From contig JAFKGI010000008.1 of the NCBI GenBank assembly GCA_017307785.1, forward strand, positions 124,001-188,000: a stretch of 64,000 nucleotides of DNA. The letters run 5' to 3'. This DNA is from Vulcanimicrobiota bacterium. GTDB lineage: Bacteria; Vulcanimicrobiota; Xenobia; Xenobiales; JADMJV01. The first letter of the stretch is position 1, and the number at the start of each line of letters is the position of its first letter. Made by a program: the position numbers and the translations under genes. This document shows positions 37,889-45,653 of the stretch, piece by piece. Under the pieces are notes generated by a model. It did no database searches. It was given only the letters and a program-made list of their open reading frames with translations, and had not been told where the DNA came from.

Positions 37889-38107
37889 TCAGGCTCCGGC
37901 CATTCCCGCCCAGGCCGAAGATAGGTCGGGCAAGGAGCCGAGCATGCTGCTGGCCATCGCCTGAGCGTCGGCCGGCGAAGCGCTGGAGCTGGAACTCGAG
38001 CTGCTGGGGGTGGAGAACGGGTCGCCCGTTCCCGCGTTGGAATTGAGACTGGTGTCGCGAGAATAATCGACCATGGTGCTGGGCATCTGGACGCCGGAAA
38101 TAGCCAT
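37889..38107 (-). CDS. Small Ser-rich hypothetical protein
   Basis: A 72-residue protein with an ideal RBS (GGAGG, 6 nt before the ATG at 38107). The middle is a poly-Ser/Pro/Thr tract, and the C-terminus is Met/Ala/Gly-rich (AMASSMLGSLPDLSSAWAG). There is no signal peptide or recognised domain. It converges on the metalloprotease gene with 2 bp between the stops. Its short length, low complexity and strong RBS resemble the orphan at 8377-8646. The upstream ~290 bp also contain a short leader ORF belonging to the divergent rsgA. Confidence 0.6.
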   Translation of the reverse strand: MAISGVQMPSTMVDYSRDTSLNSNAGTGDPFSTPSSSSSSSSASPADAQAMASSMLGSLPDLSSAWAGMAGA

Positions 38108-38297
38108 GCGAACCTCCGAAGCAGAAATCTGACTTCCCCAGGATAGTCGAGGCTTCTCAAAGGGCGGAGAAATGGAAGGGTGGGAAAGTTTGCAAAGTAC
38201 GAACTTCTCAAGCGGCCGACGGCCCGCTTCGGACTCTTGTTTTAGATTCGCATCACCTCTATACTGGGGGTATCTTTGCGAAAGGTGGACCCGCCCG

Positions 38298-38351
38298 ATG
38301 ACTGTCTTCTTCTTCACCCCTCTTGCCGCGCGGGTCGACTCGTTCTTTTAG
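38298..38351 (+). CDS. Possible Phe-rich leader peptide upstream of rsgA
   Basis: A 17-residue ORF (MTVFFFTPLAARVDSFF) with a good RBS (AAAGGTGG, about 8 nt before the ATG). Five of the 17 residues are Phe. Ten bases after its stop, a 6-bp hairpin (38362-38378, CGGTCG/CGACCG with a 5-nt loop) precedes the rsgA RBS. The arrangement resembles a leader-peptide attenuator, but Phe control of rsgA would make no obvious sense, and the ORF could be chance. The rest of the 38108-38398 stretch shows no other feature. Confidence 0.3.
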   Translation: MTVFFFTPLAARVDSFF

Positions 38352-38398
38352 GACTTCCGCGCGGTCGCTTTACGACCGATTGACAAAGGAGTCCAATC

Positions 38399-39163
38399 TT
38401 GAAGTTTTTCACACGTCGTCAGATGCGTTCTATTCATTTGGGTCAGAAAGCCCGAGAAGAACGCGCGCTGCGTTTGCGCAGCCAGGAAACATCGCCGTCC
38501 GCTCGCCAACCGGTGGTCAAACTGCTAAGCGGAAATCTCGACCGCCTGGTGGTGGTGGCCGCGCTGGTGCATCCCGCTTTCCGGCCCGGCCTGATCGACC
38601 GCCTGTTGGTCATGGCCGAGCAAGATCATCTGGAAGCTCTGGTGGTTCTCACAAAGGTCGACCTGGTGGAGGATCGCACCCAGGCGCAAGCCTACCAGCA
38701 ACTGTATCGCTCCTTGGGCTACGGCTGTTTGCTCACTTCGGTGACCAGCGGAGAGGGAATCGCGGAGCTTTCGGCTCGCCTGGCGGGTCGCTCGGCTCTC
38801 TGCGGTCACTCCGGAGTGGGCAAAAGCAGCTTGCTGGGCGCGCTCCAGCCGGAACTGGCTCCCGCCACCGGGGAGGTGAGTCTGGCCACCGACAAAGGTC
38901 AGCACACCACCACCTCGGTGCGTCTGGTGCGCTTGCCCTCGGGAGCTGAGCTCTTCGACCTGCCCGGCCTCAAGCTGGCACCCCTGACCATGGATCCTCT
39001 GGAGCTGAAAGGCTGCTTTCCCGAGTTTGCCGCCTGCCGCTGCCGTTACCGGGACTGTCTGCACCGCGGCGAACCGCAGTGCGCGGTGCGCGAAGCGGTG
39101 GAGCAGGGGCTGGTGAACGAGGAGCGCTATGCCTCCTACCTGAGGATCCTGGACAGTCTCTAG
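38399..39163 (+). CDS. rsgA: Ribosome small-subunit-dependent GTPase A
   Basis: RsgA is a circularly permuted GTPase that helps mature the 30S subunit. Its motifs come in the order G4 (LTKVDLV), G5, G1/P-loop (GHSGVGKSSL), G2 (KGQHTTTS), G3 (FDLPGL). The C-terminal zinc knuckle is visible as CRCRYRDCLHRGEPQC. At 254 residues it is shorter than the usual ~300. The N-terminal OB-fold is reduced to a basic segment that keeps only its last strands (DRLVVVAALVHP). The TTG start at 38399 has a strong RBS (AAAGGAG). The stop overlaps the convergent M20 peptidase by 4 bp. Confidence 0.88.
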   Translation: MKFFTRRQMRSIHLGQKAREERALRLRSQETSPSARQPVVKLLSGNLDRLVVVAALVHPAFRPGLIDRLLVMAEQDHLEALVVLTKVDLVEDRTQAQAYQQLYRSLGYGCLLTSVTSGEGIAELSARLAGRSALCGHSGVGKSSLLGALQPELAPATGEVSLATDKGQHTTTSVRLVRLPSGAELFDLPGLKLAPLTMDPLELKGCFPEFAACRCRYRDCLHRGEPQCAVREAVEQGLVNEERYASYLRILDSL

Positions 39164-40497
39164 GGAGCGGTTGCGTAGTCGGCCACCACGCGATAGTAGA
39201 TGCGCAAGGCCGGCTCGAACTGGTCCACCGGCATGCGCTCGGCATCCGAATGCATGGAGGCGATGATGGAAGCGTCCACGACTGCGGTCCCCAGGCCGTA
39301 GGCGCGGACGCCTTTCTGGCGCAGCCCGTTGGAGTCGGTGCCGAAGGGCACCAGGTAGGGGGTCACCACTGCCTGCTGATACTCGCTGTGGACCGCCTTC
39401 TCGATCGATGCGAACAAGCCGGTGCGATAGTCGCTGACCGGGGTCGGGTCGGTGCTGTGAGTGACCTCGAATTTAAGGCCGGGGATGTCGGCCAGCAAGG
39501 CCTGCACCCGTTTCAGAAAGGCGGGCAGGTCGGTTTCCGGCATCAAGCGGAAGTCCAGAGTGGCTTCCGCCTTGGAGGGAATGACGTTGACTTTGGGCGG
39601 GTCGCCCACGCCGGAACGAAGCGAGGTAATCGACAGCGTGTCGCGCTGGATGGCTCGGGTGAACTTGTTGTCGGCCATGCCGTTGACGCGCTTCTGAAAG
39701 TCCTCGATCAGGCGGCTTTTCACGCCCGAATCTTTCTGCATCATCTGGCTGAGCCGATTGAGGCCTTCGCGCAAGCGGTCGTTGGCGTTGTCGGGCACGG
39801 GTTGGGAGGCGTGACCGCTGGTTCCTTCGGCGATCAGCTTGGCCCAGACGATTTTCTTTTCGGCCACCGACACGCCAAAGACCAGCTCCCCTTTGCCCGA
39901 GAGGAGGTCCCTGGTGCCGAAACCCCCCTCGTCCAGCGCATATTCGCACTCGATCTCGGGCCAGTGTTGGGCAATCATCCACTGGGCCCCCTGGTCACCA
40001 CCGCTTTCCTCATCGGCGCTGCACAGCAAAATCACGTCGTGCTGTAGAGCTACTTTTTCCTTTTTCAGGGCGATCAGGGTCAGAGCCTGAAAGATGCCGG
40101 TGGTTTTCATATCGATGGCACCGCGGCCGTAGAGCATGCCGTCCTTGATCTGGGCGGCGAACGGATCCACCGGCCAGCGGCTGGCGTCGGCCGGCACCAC
40201 GTCCATGTGGTTGAGCATCAGCAGTTGCTTGCCGGGATTTTTGCCGCGCAGGCGGGCTACCAGATTGACCTGGCCCGGCGAGGACTCAAACAGCTTGCAT
40301 TCGATGCCTTCGCTTTCCAGCAATTTCTTCATGAAGGCGGCCGTCTGAGCGGTCTGGGCCGGCGGATTGACCGAGGGGATGCGGATGTATTCCTGCGAAA
40401 GGCTCAGGGCCTTTTGCCCGAGCGTCTTGAAGTCGGGCTCAGCGATTGCGGAGCCGCACAGTGCGAGAAAGAAAAAGGCCGGCCATGCTTTGAACAT
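39160..40497 (-). CDS. Exported M20 family metallopeptidase
   Basis: A 445-residue di-zinc peptidase of the ArgE/DapE/CPG2 type with a signal peptide (FKAWPAFFFLALCGSAIA), so it probably acts in the periplasm. Zinc and catalytic motifs are LMLNHMDVVPAD, GRGAIDMK (bridging Asp), CSADEESGG (general base Glu and ligand Glu) and the C-terminal SMHSDAERMP with a late His ligand. A dimerisation domain lies in the middle. Its ATG is inside a 10-bp hairpin that also serves as the terminator of the upstream RDD gene. Natural substrate is unknown. Confidence 0.9.
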   Translation of the reverse strand: MFKAWPAFFFLALCGSAIAEPDFKTLGQKALSLSQEYIRIPSVNPPAQTAQTAAFMKKLLESEGIECKLFESSPGQVNLVARLRGKNPGKQLLMLNHMDVVPADASRWPVDPFAAQIKDGMLYGRGAIDMKTTGIFQALTLIALKKEKVALQHDVILLCSADEESGGDQGAQWMIAQHWPEIECEYALDEGGFGTRDLLSGKGELVFGVSVAEKKIVWAKLIAEGTSGHASQPVPDNANDRLREGLNRLSQMMQKDSGVKSRLIEDFQKRVNGMADNKFTRAIQRDTLSITSLRSGVGDPPKVNVIPSKAEATLDFRLMPETDLPAFLKRVQALLADIPGLKFEVTHSTDPTPVSDYRTGLFASIEKAVHSEYQQAVVTPYLVPFGTDSNGLRQKGVRAYGLGTAVVDASIIASMHSDAERMPVDQFEPALRIYYRVVADYATAP

Positions 40498-40504
40498 GGC
40501 CGGC
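40471..40504 (-). terminator. Terminator hairpin that contains the M20 peptidase start codon
   Basis: Read on the minus strand, a perfect 10-bp stem (GCCGGCCATG / CATGGCCGGC) with a 7-nt loop is followed by CTTTTTCTTT. This is a canonical intrinsic terminator 8 bp beyond the RDD gene stop. The ATG of the M20 gene (40497-40495) is the last codon of the left arm, so the U-tract lies in the coding region of its signal peptide. The structure should reduce both readthrough and initiation. Confidence 0.75.
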
Positions 40505-40511
40505 GCTTCGT

Positions 40512-41087
40512 TTACAGGACCGAGTTGTCCTCGGAATGAGCCTGCAGCTCGGAGACCTCGTAGACGGCGGTGTGGGCCATCTGGTCATGCAGTGCCTGAC
40601 GGCCGGCGCCCAGGGCCATAAAACAGCCGCCGAAGACGATGGCCTGCAGCAGCGGAGCCACGAATGCGGCCGGAGCCAGACCGATGAAGGTCAGCAAGGC
40701 GATCAGGATGGCGTTGTGCTTGATCAGCCAGCGCGAGAACACCTGGCCCAGGCTCGGGAGAGCGCCGTCTTCGTTGCGCACGCGCAATCCCATCACCAGT
40801 TTGCCCGGAGTCCAGCCGAAAAAGGCCTCCATCAAGTTGTAGGGCAGACTGAGGAAGGTTGCCACCAGCGCCGTCACCAGCAGGAAGATGCCGACTCCCA
40901 GCAGGCCGCTGGCAAAAATAGCCTCCGGACCCGCGTTGGCAGCCGCGTCCAGGTGAAAAACCTTGTGGGCGACCACCGAGGAGAGGCTACCCGCCATCAA
41001 CCCGAACACGCACGAAATCGCGCCCAGTAACAGCATGTCGATCACCAGCGCCACCAGGCGCGGACCGAAACCAGCACGTTGTTTCAC
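40512..41087 (-). CDS. RDD family membrane protein
   Basis: A 191-residue protein with about three to four membrane segments. FGPRLVALVIDMLLLGAIS matches the family's Arg-Asp start. PYNLMEAFFGWTPGKLVMGLRV is the conserved G-x-T-x-G-K-x-x-x-G-L-x-V motif. ALHDQMAHTAVY closes the domain. RDD proteins are of poorly known function, some linked to ion transport. I prefer the GTG at 41087, which has AAAGGTGG at proper distance, over the longer frame from 41099 whose RBS would touch the start. A minus-strand TATAAT lies about 50 bp upstream. Confidence 0.85.
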   Translation of the reverse strand: MKQRAGFGPRLVALVIDMLLLGAISCVFGLMAGSLSSVVAHKVFHLDAAANAGPEAIFASGLLGVGIFLLVTALVATFLSLPYNLMEAFFGWTPGKLVMGLRVRNEDGALPSLGQVFSRWLIKHNAILIALLTFIGLAPAAFVAPLLQAIVFGGCFMALGAGRQALHDQMAHTAVYEVSELQAHSEDNSVL

Positions 41088-41138
41088 GAGATTTTCCACC
41101 TTTCTTGAACTTTCCGCTCGGGAGAGTCAACGGGGATT

Positions 41139-41144
41139 ATTATA
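41139..41144 (-). promoter_or_regulatory. Candidate -10 box of the RDD gene
   Basis: A perfect TATAAT on the minus strand 51 bp upstream of the preferred GTG, within a CCTATAATAATCC context. No convincing -35 hexamer is found 16-18 bp upstream, so this is a tentative housekeeping-type promoter. Confidence 0.3.
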
Positions 41145-41179
41145 GGCACTTTTGTGAGCTGGACTACTGCAGAAAGTGT

Positions 41180-42742
41180 TTATTTTTCCAGCCGCGCTAC
41201 CCGGCCCCAAAGTTCCGGCCAGCCCTGCACCGTCTCCCAGGCGCTCCAGGCCAGCCGGCAGGGCGCTTCGCCGGGGTCACTATCGTAGATCAACACGTTC
41301 AAGCCGAATTCTCGGGCCGTGGGTCGAGGCAGGCTGGCGCGCACCTGATAGCCGCCGGCGCGACGCTTTACGGTGAAATCGCCTTTCCAGGGGCCGGGGG
41401 CGGCATCGGCGTCGCGCGCGGCCATGGGTTTGCCGAGGGTATTCTGGGCGATGATTCCCAGCTTGAAGGTGGTGCTGGTGTCCTGGCTTCGCCCACTCGG
41501 GTCCAGCGTGATCTCGACCGCGTCGCTGCGCCAGTGGGCGCGGTTTTCGCCGGGCCCCAGGTCGGAAACCAGCTGGTCGTCGAGCACTTCGACTTCGATG
41601 CGCAGTTGTCGTGGCTCCAGCTTGAGGCGAAAACGTCCGGAGGCATCCTGCGGGCCCCGATTCTTACCTTCCCAGCTGGCGTGGATCGGCTGCCAGTCGC
41701 TCCAGCTCGAGCCGAGCTGCAGAAAGGGCACGACCTGCAGGGTGCCCGCCAGGCCGTTCTGGCTCACCGGGTGCGGACCCGGCCGCGCGGGAGCCTGGAA
41801 AACGGCCTCGCCCCGGGGCCGAACCGGCCAGTGAACCGTCTGCCCCGGCCGGCACACCCGGGTGGCCGGCGCCAGCACGTCCAGGTCCAGGCCGAATCGA
41901 CGGCTCCAGCTCAGAAATCGGCTCAGGGCCGGGCTGCGTTCCAACTCCCGGTTCGGTGCCGGCCGCGCAGCCGGGAGCGGGCGCAGGGGCTCGTTCAGGC
42001 CCTCGAGCAGGTCGTTGCCGCCGACCCGGGCGGCCGCCAGCACGAAAGATTCCAGTTCCGAGCGCTTGAGCATGGTGGCCGGCCACTGGCTGCGATACAG
42101 GCTCAGGGCCTGCAGTTCGCGGTCACCGTACTCCCCGGTGGGAACCTGCAGGCTGGGGCGCAGGCCGTCGGCTCCATATTCCAGCGTGTAGTACAGCTTG
42201 CGCGGGGCCCAGGCGGGCAACCCCTCAGCCGTTCCCCGGGCGCTTTCGAAAAAGGCCTCGGTTGTCAATTGCGCGATCAGCTGGTGGTCGCCGTGACCGC
42301 GTGGTGCGGGGTTCATAGTGATCAGCACCTCGGGGCGATAGAAGCGAACCAATCGCACCAGTTGCTTCAGGGTCTCGGCCCGTCCCCAGTTGCGTTCACT
42401 GACGCGGGCACTGGTGGTAAAACCCGAGTCCAGGCGCTCGAGATAGTGGATGGTGGGGATGCCCAGCAGGCTCAGGGCTGCTCGTTGCTCGCCCTCGCGC
42501 AGCAGTCCGAGTGCCGCGCCCGCTTCCGGGCCGACCAGATTTCCCCCCTGCTCACCCCGGGTGGCGGTGACCACACCGACCTGTTTGCCCTGGGCGGCGT
42601 AGCGGGCCAGAGTGGCGGTGGCCGTGGAATCATCGTCCGGATGGGCGCCCACGAAAAGGATGTCCAGCTTGCGGACGGGTTCGGCGGTGGCCGCGCTCCA
42701 GAGCAAAGCGGCCAGAAGGAAGCGGCGAAGCATGGCCTCCAT
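41180..42742 (-). CDS. Exported PIG-L family deacetylase with C-terminal CBM9-like domain
   Basis: A ~520-residue secreted protein. After a signal peptide (LRRFLLAALLWSAATA) comes a PIG-L/LmbE domain (~20-260) with zinc motif GAHPDDDST, TRGEQGG, PEVLITMNP and RGHGDHQ. It is expected to remove acetyl or acyl groups from amino sugars. The C-terminal part (~330-520) resembles family-9 carbohydrate-binding domains: IHASWEGKNRG, DDQLVSDLGPGEN, WRSDAVEITLDPSG, GGYQVRASLPR. ATGs at 42742 and 42733 are both possible; the former is used, while the latter has a GGAGG too close. The combination suggests a surface or matrix glycan as substrate. Confidence 0.85.
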   Translation of the reverse strand: MEAMLRRFLLAALLWSAATAEPVRKLDILFVGAHPDDDSTATATLARYAAQGKQVGVVTATRGEQGGNLVGPEAGAALGLLREGEQRAALSLLGIPTIHYLERLDSGFTTSARVSERNWGRAETLKQLVRLVRFYRPEVLITMNPAPRGHGDHQLIAQLTTEAFFESARGTAEGLPAWAPRKLYYTLEYGADGLRPSLQVPTGEYGDRELQALSLYRSQWPATMLKRSELESFVLAAARVGGNDLLEGLNEPLRPLPAARPAPNRELERSPALSRFLSWSRRFGLDLDVLAPATRVCRPGQTVHWPVRPRGEAVFQAPARPGPHPVSQNGLAGTLQVVPFLQLGSSWSDWQPIHASWEGKNRGPQDASGRFRLKLEPRQLRIEVEVLDDQLVSDLGPGENRAHWRSDAVEITLDPSGRSQDTSTTFKLGIIAQNTLGKPMAARDADAAPGPWKGDFTVKRRAGGYQVRASLPRPTAREFGLNVLIYDSDPGEAPCRLAWSAWETVQGWPELWGRVARLEK

Positions 42743-42813
42743 GTTGCCCCGACGGGCGGTTGCTCCCTCTTTCAAGCAGGATCTGGGCGGCCAACAAAGC
42801 AGGTGGGCAGCCT

Positions 42814-44109
42814 GTGAATGAAAGCCTGGCCTGGCTGGCCACTACTCCGGAAGGCGATGCCCTGGGCAAAGCCGCCGCTCAATCCGTGCAAATCGTGCAT
42901 GAGTCCCGTCCCTGGTGGGCTTTCGCGGCCGAGCCCATGCACTGGTTCTATTCGATCTTCGGGATCGCACCGCACTCGTTTTACGCGGCCGCCCTTTTTC
43001 TTTTGATGGCGGCCCTGGGCGGCTGGTTCGCTTCGCGGCAAGGCGGTTGGCGGGCCGGACTGGCCTGGATGACCACCTTGACCATGACTTTGATCGGTGG
43101 CATGCAGGCCCACGCCTGGCTCTACACCAGAATTCCCTACGGGATTCGCTATGAGCTGCCGGCCCAGCCGACGTTCCGCCTGGCCAATCTGCACTGCCAC
43201 ACCCAGGCTTCCGGAGGAGTCTTGATGCCGGCCGACGCCCTGCGCTGGCATCAGCACAAAGGCTTCTCGGTGGTCGGAGTGACCGATTCCAACAAGACTT
43301 ACCCGGGTGTGCGGGCGCTGAGCGAAGCCGGCGACCAGGATATTCCGGTGGTGGTCGTTCCCGGCGAGGAATACCGCGGCACCACCCATCTGCTGATGTT
43401 CGGCCTGAAAGAGCCTATTCGCGCCGATCAGGTCGAGATCTCCAGCGCCATGGCCAAAGCTCGCGAACAGGGAGCTCTGGTCATTGCCGCCCATACCTGG
43501 ACCGGCAAACAGACTCCCGATGAGCTTTTGCAATGGGGGGCGGCCGGCTTTGAGGCCTGCAACGGTCCCACCACCGTCGATGAGGCAACCCTGAAACTGG
43601 CCCGCGAGCATCGATTGGCCTTGCTCGGTAGCCTGGACTTTCGTCAGGGAAACTCTCCCAAGACGGCCACCGTGCTGCCCTACGAAGCCAATACGGCGGC
43701 CAAAGTTTTGAAGGCCCTCAAGGATGGCCGTTGCGCCACTCTCTACTGCCCCGAATGGCGAGAGGACACGCAGTTCAGCTACTGGGTTCGTCTCCAGCAC
43801 AACTTTCCGGACCTGGTCAAACGCGGCGGAATCTGGGTCATCCCGGGCTTGCTGCTGTGGTGGCGACTGGCCCTGTTGGCCCGCCGCTACGCCCCCTGTC
43901 AACCTCGCCAGGGTCTGGAAATCATCCTCATGCTGGCCCTGGGCGGCGGCGTACTGGGCATCTGGTCGGTGTGGTGGAAGTATAAACTGGGCTGGTTCCC
44001 CTCTTTGGAACTGGCTCTCAGTCTCTGGGTGGTGGCCTGTCCGTTGGGCTGGTATATGGCCGGCTGTGAGTGGTTATGGGGTCGGGAACGCCGCCAACAG
44101 GCGCTCTAA
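42814..44109 (+). CDS. Membrane-anchored PHP-domain protein
   Basis: A 431-residue protein with two or three hydrophobic segments at the N-terminus (~50-110) and two or three at the C-terminus (~345-425). Between them (~120-330) is a PHP phosphoesterase-like domain with metal motifs LHCHTQASGG, GVTDSNK, PGEEYRGTTHLLMFG, VIAAHTW and GSLDFR. PHP domains cleave phosphoesters, but a membrane-embedded version of this layout is unusual and its substrate is unknown. The GTG at 42814 follows AGGTGGG. It is divergent from the PIG-L gene and overlaps the convergent transaminase by 36 bp. Confidence 0.75.
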   Translation: MNESLAWLATTPEGDALGKAAAQSVQIVHESRPWWAFAAEPMHWFYSIFGIAPHSFYAAALFLLMAALGGWFASRQGGWRAGLAWMTTLTMTLIGGMQAHAWLYTRIPYGIRYELPAQPTFRLANLHCHTQASGGVLMPADALRWHQHKGFSVVGVTDSNKTYPGVRALSEAGDQDIPVVVVPGEEYRGTTHLLMFGLKEPIRADQVEISSAMAKAREQGALVIAAHTWTGKQTPDELLQWGAAGFEACNGPTTVDEATLKLAREHRLALLGSLDFRQGNSPKTATVLPYEANTAAKVLKALKDGRCATLYCPEWREDTQFSYWVRLQHNFPDLVKRGGIWVIPGLLLWWRLALLARRYAPCQPRQGLEIILMLALGGGVLGIWSVWWKYKLGWFPSLELALSLWVVACPLGWYMAGCEWLWGRERRQQAL

Positions 44110-45126
44110 GTCGCCCGCCTCGAGGTCGCCCATGACGGCGATGCGGAACATCTCGCTGCTCAGGCCTCCCTGTCCGGCGTAAATGACGAATCCCGCCGCC
44201 TTGAGGATGTCGTGCAGCTGCTCATAGCTGACCCCGGCGGGCAAGCGGTAAGAACCCAGGATGGAGGAGCGGCCTGCGGGCAGATAGGTGTCGATGCCCA
44301 GACGAGCCAGGCCTTCTTCCACCTGTTGGGTGCGCTGCCGGTAGAGTTCCCGTCGCGCCTGCCATCCGCCCGAATCGGCTAATTCGCGCAGAGCTTCGTC
44401 CAGACCGTAGCAGGCTTGCACCGCCTGGGTGAAGGGCGAACCGTCTTTCTCCTGGAGGGCGTAGTAGTTCTGCAGGTCCAAATAGAGAGCGGGACTGTGG
44501 CCGGGAGCTTGCAGCGCGGAGCGGCGAGCCACCACAAAGGAGACGCCGGGAACGCCGTGCAGGCACTTGTTGGCGGTGGCCGCGCAGGCCAGCAGGTTCC
44601 ACTCCTCAAAATGGATTTCTTCGCCGCCGAAGCTGGACACGGCGTCGAGCAGCAGCGGAACGCCGGACTGGCGGCACAACTGGCCCAGGGCGGACAGATC
44701 GTTGAGGCGTCCGGTGGTGGTTTCGTGATGCACGGCCAGCACGCACGAACTGGCGGCGATGCGCTGGGCGACCGCTTCCAGGTCCATTCCCTCGGTCCAG
44801 GCCGAGCTGACCACCTCGAAGTTACGACCGTGGCGCTTGAGCATGGCCGCCATGCGTTCCCCGTAGACCCCATTGGCCACTACCAGGGCCGGCTTTTCCG
44901 AAGGTCCCACCAGACTGCCCACCATGGCTTCCACGGCGGCCGTGCCCGAGCCGGTCATGAGCACCGCCGCATAGTCCTGTGAGCAGGCGTAAACGGCCGT
45001 CAGACCGTCGCGAATGCGGCGCTGCATCTCAAAGAACTCCGGCTCGCGATGGCACAGATCGGGTTTTTGCAGGGCGGAGCGCACGCGCTCGGTAAGGGTC
45101 ACGGGACCCGGGTTCAGTAGTTTCAT
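44074..45126 (-). CDS. Class V aminotransferase, PhnW-like (2-aminoethylphosphonate:pyruvate transaminase)
   Basis: A 350-residue PLP enzyme. LLNPGPVTLTERVRSAL and CHREPEFFEMQRRIR match the PhnW/AGXT N-terminus. MTGSGTAAVEAMVGSL, LAVHHETTTGRLND and LLLDAVSSFGGEEI follow. The PLP lysine sits in ATANKCLHGVPGVSFV. These features favour 2-aminoethylphosphonate transaminase, but other class V enzymes (serine- or alanine-glyoxylate) are close, and no PhnX phosphonatase or phosphonate transporter is nearby. It starts 62 bp from the divergent chorismate mutase gene. A role in making or degrading phosphonolipids is possible. Confidence 0.75.
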   Translation of the reverse strand: MKLLNPGPVTLTERVRSALQKPDLCHREPEFFEMQRRIRDGLTAVYACSQDYAAVLMTGSGTAAVEAMVGSLVGPSEKPALVVANGVYGERMAAMLKRHGRNFEVVSSAWTEGMDLEAVAQRIAASSCVLAVHHETTTGRLNDLSALGQLCRQSGVPLLLDAVSSFGGEEIHFEEWNLLACAATANKCLHGVPGVSFVVARRSALQAPGHSPALYLDLQNYYALQEKDGSPFTQAVQACYGLDEALRELADSGGWQARRELYRQRTQQVEEGLARLGIDTYLPAGRSSILGSYRLPAGVSYEQLHDILKAAGFVIYAGQGGLSSEMFRIAVMGDLEAGDLERLLAAFPTP

Positions 45127-45188
45127 AAAGCCTGGCTTACTTGATGGGTGCGGGCAGGCCTCCCACGAGTGGGAACAAAGAGTGGGAA

Positions 45189-45653
45189 ATGAAGAGAATT
45201 CTGCTGCTGCTCTGGCTGTGCGCCCTACCCGCCTGCGCTCAAGAACACATCGACAAGTTGCTGCTCTTGATGCAGAAACGGCTGGCGCTGGCGCCCACGG
45301 TGGCTCAGGTCAAGTGGAACAACCACCTGCCCATCGACGATCCGGTCCGCGAGGAACAGATCCTGGAGAAAGCTCCCGAAGCCCAACGGGCCTTTTTGCG
45401 GGCCCAGTTCGAGGCCAGCAAGACCATCCAGCAGCAGTGCCGGCAGAACTGGGTGAGCCAGCACACCAGCACCTTTCCCACCGCCCCCAGCCTGGCCGAA
45501 ATTCGCGTCCAGCTGGATCAGGTCACCGGCGACATGCTGCAGGCCCTGGAAGCGGCCCGGCCCGAGCTGGAGCAGCCCGAACTGCTACAGAAAGCTCTCG
45601 GGAAATACCCCGAAAGCGACGCCTGGAACCGCGCCCTAGAGCCACTCCGCTAG
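45189..45653 (+). CDS. Exported gamma-class chorismate mutase (secreted AroQ)
   Basis: A 154-residue all-helical enzyme converting chorismate to prephenate. After a signal peptide (KRILLLLWLCALPACAQ) comes the characteristic gamma-AroQ segment: LLLLMQKRLALAPTVAQVKW, NNHLPIDDPVREEQIL and FLRAQFEASKTIQQQC with catalytic Arg/Lys/Glu positions. The ATG at 45189 has GAGTGGGAA as RBS. An upstream frame to 45141 adds non-signal-like residues. Secreted chorismate mutases occur in pathogens and environmental bacteria and their purpose outside the cytosol is unclear. Its 3' end overlaps the convergent gene by 18 bp. Confidence 0.82.
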   Translation: MKRILLLLWLCALPACAQEHIDKLLLLMQKRLALAPTVAQVKWNNHLPIDDPVREEQILEKAPEAQRAFLRAQFEASKTIQQQCRQNWVSQHTSTFPTAPSLAEIRVQLDQVTGDMLQALEAARPELEQPELLQKALGKYPESDAWNRALEPLR

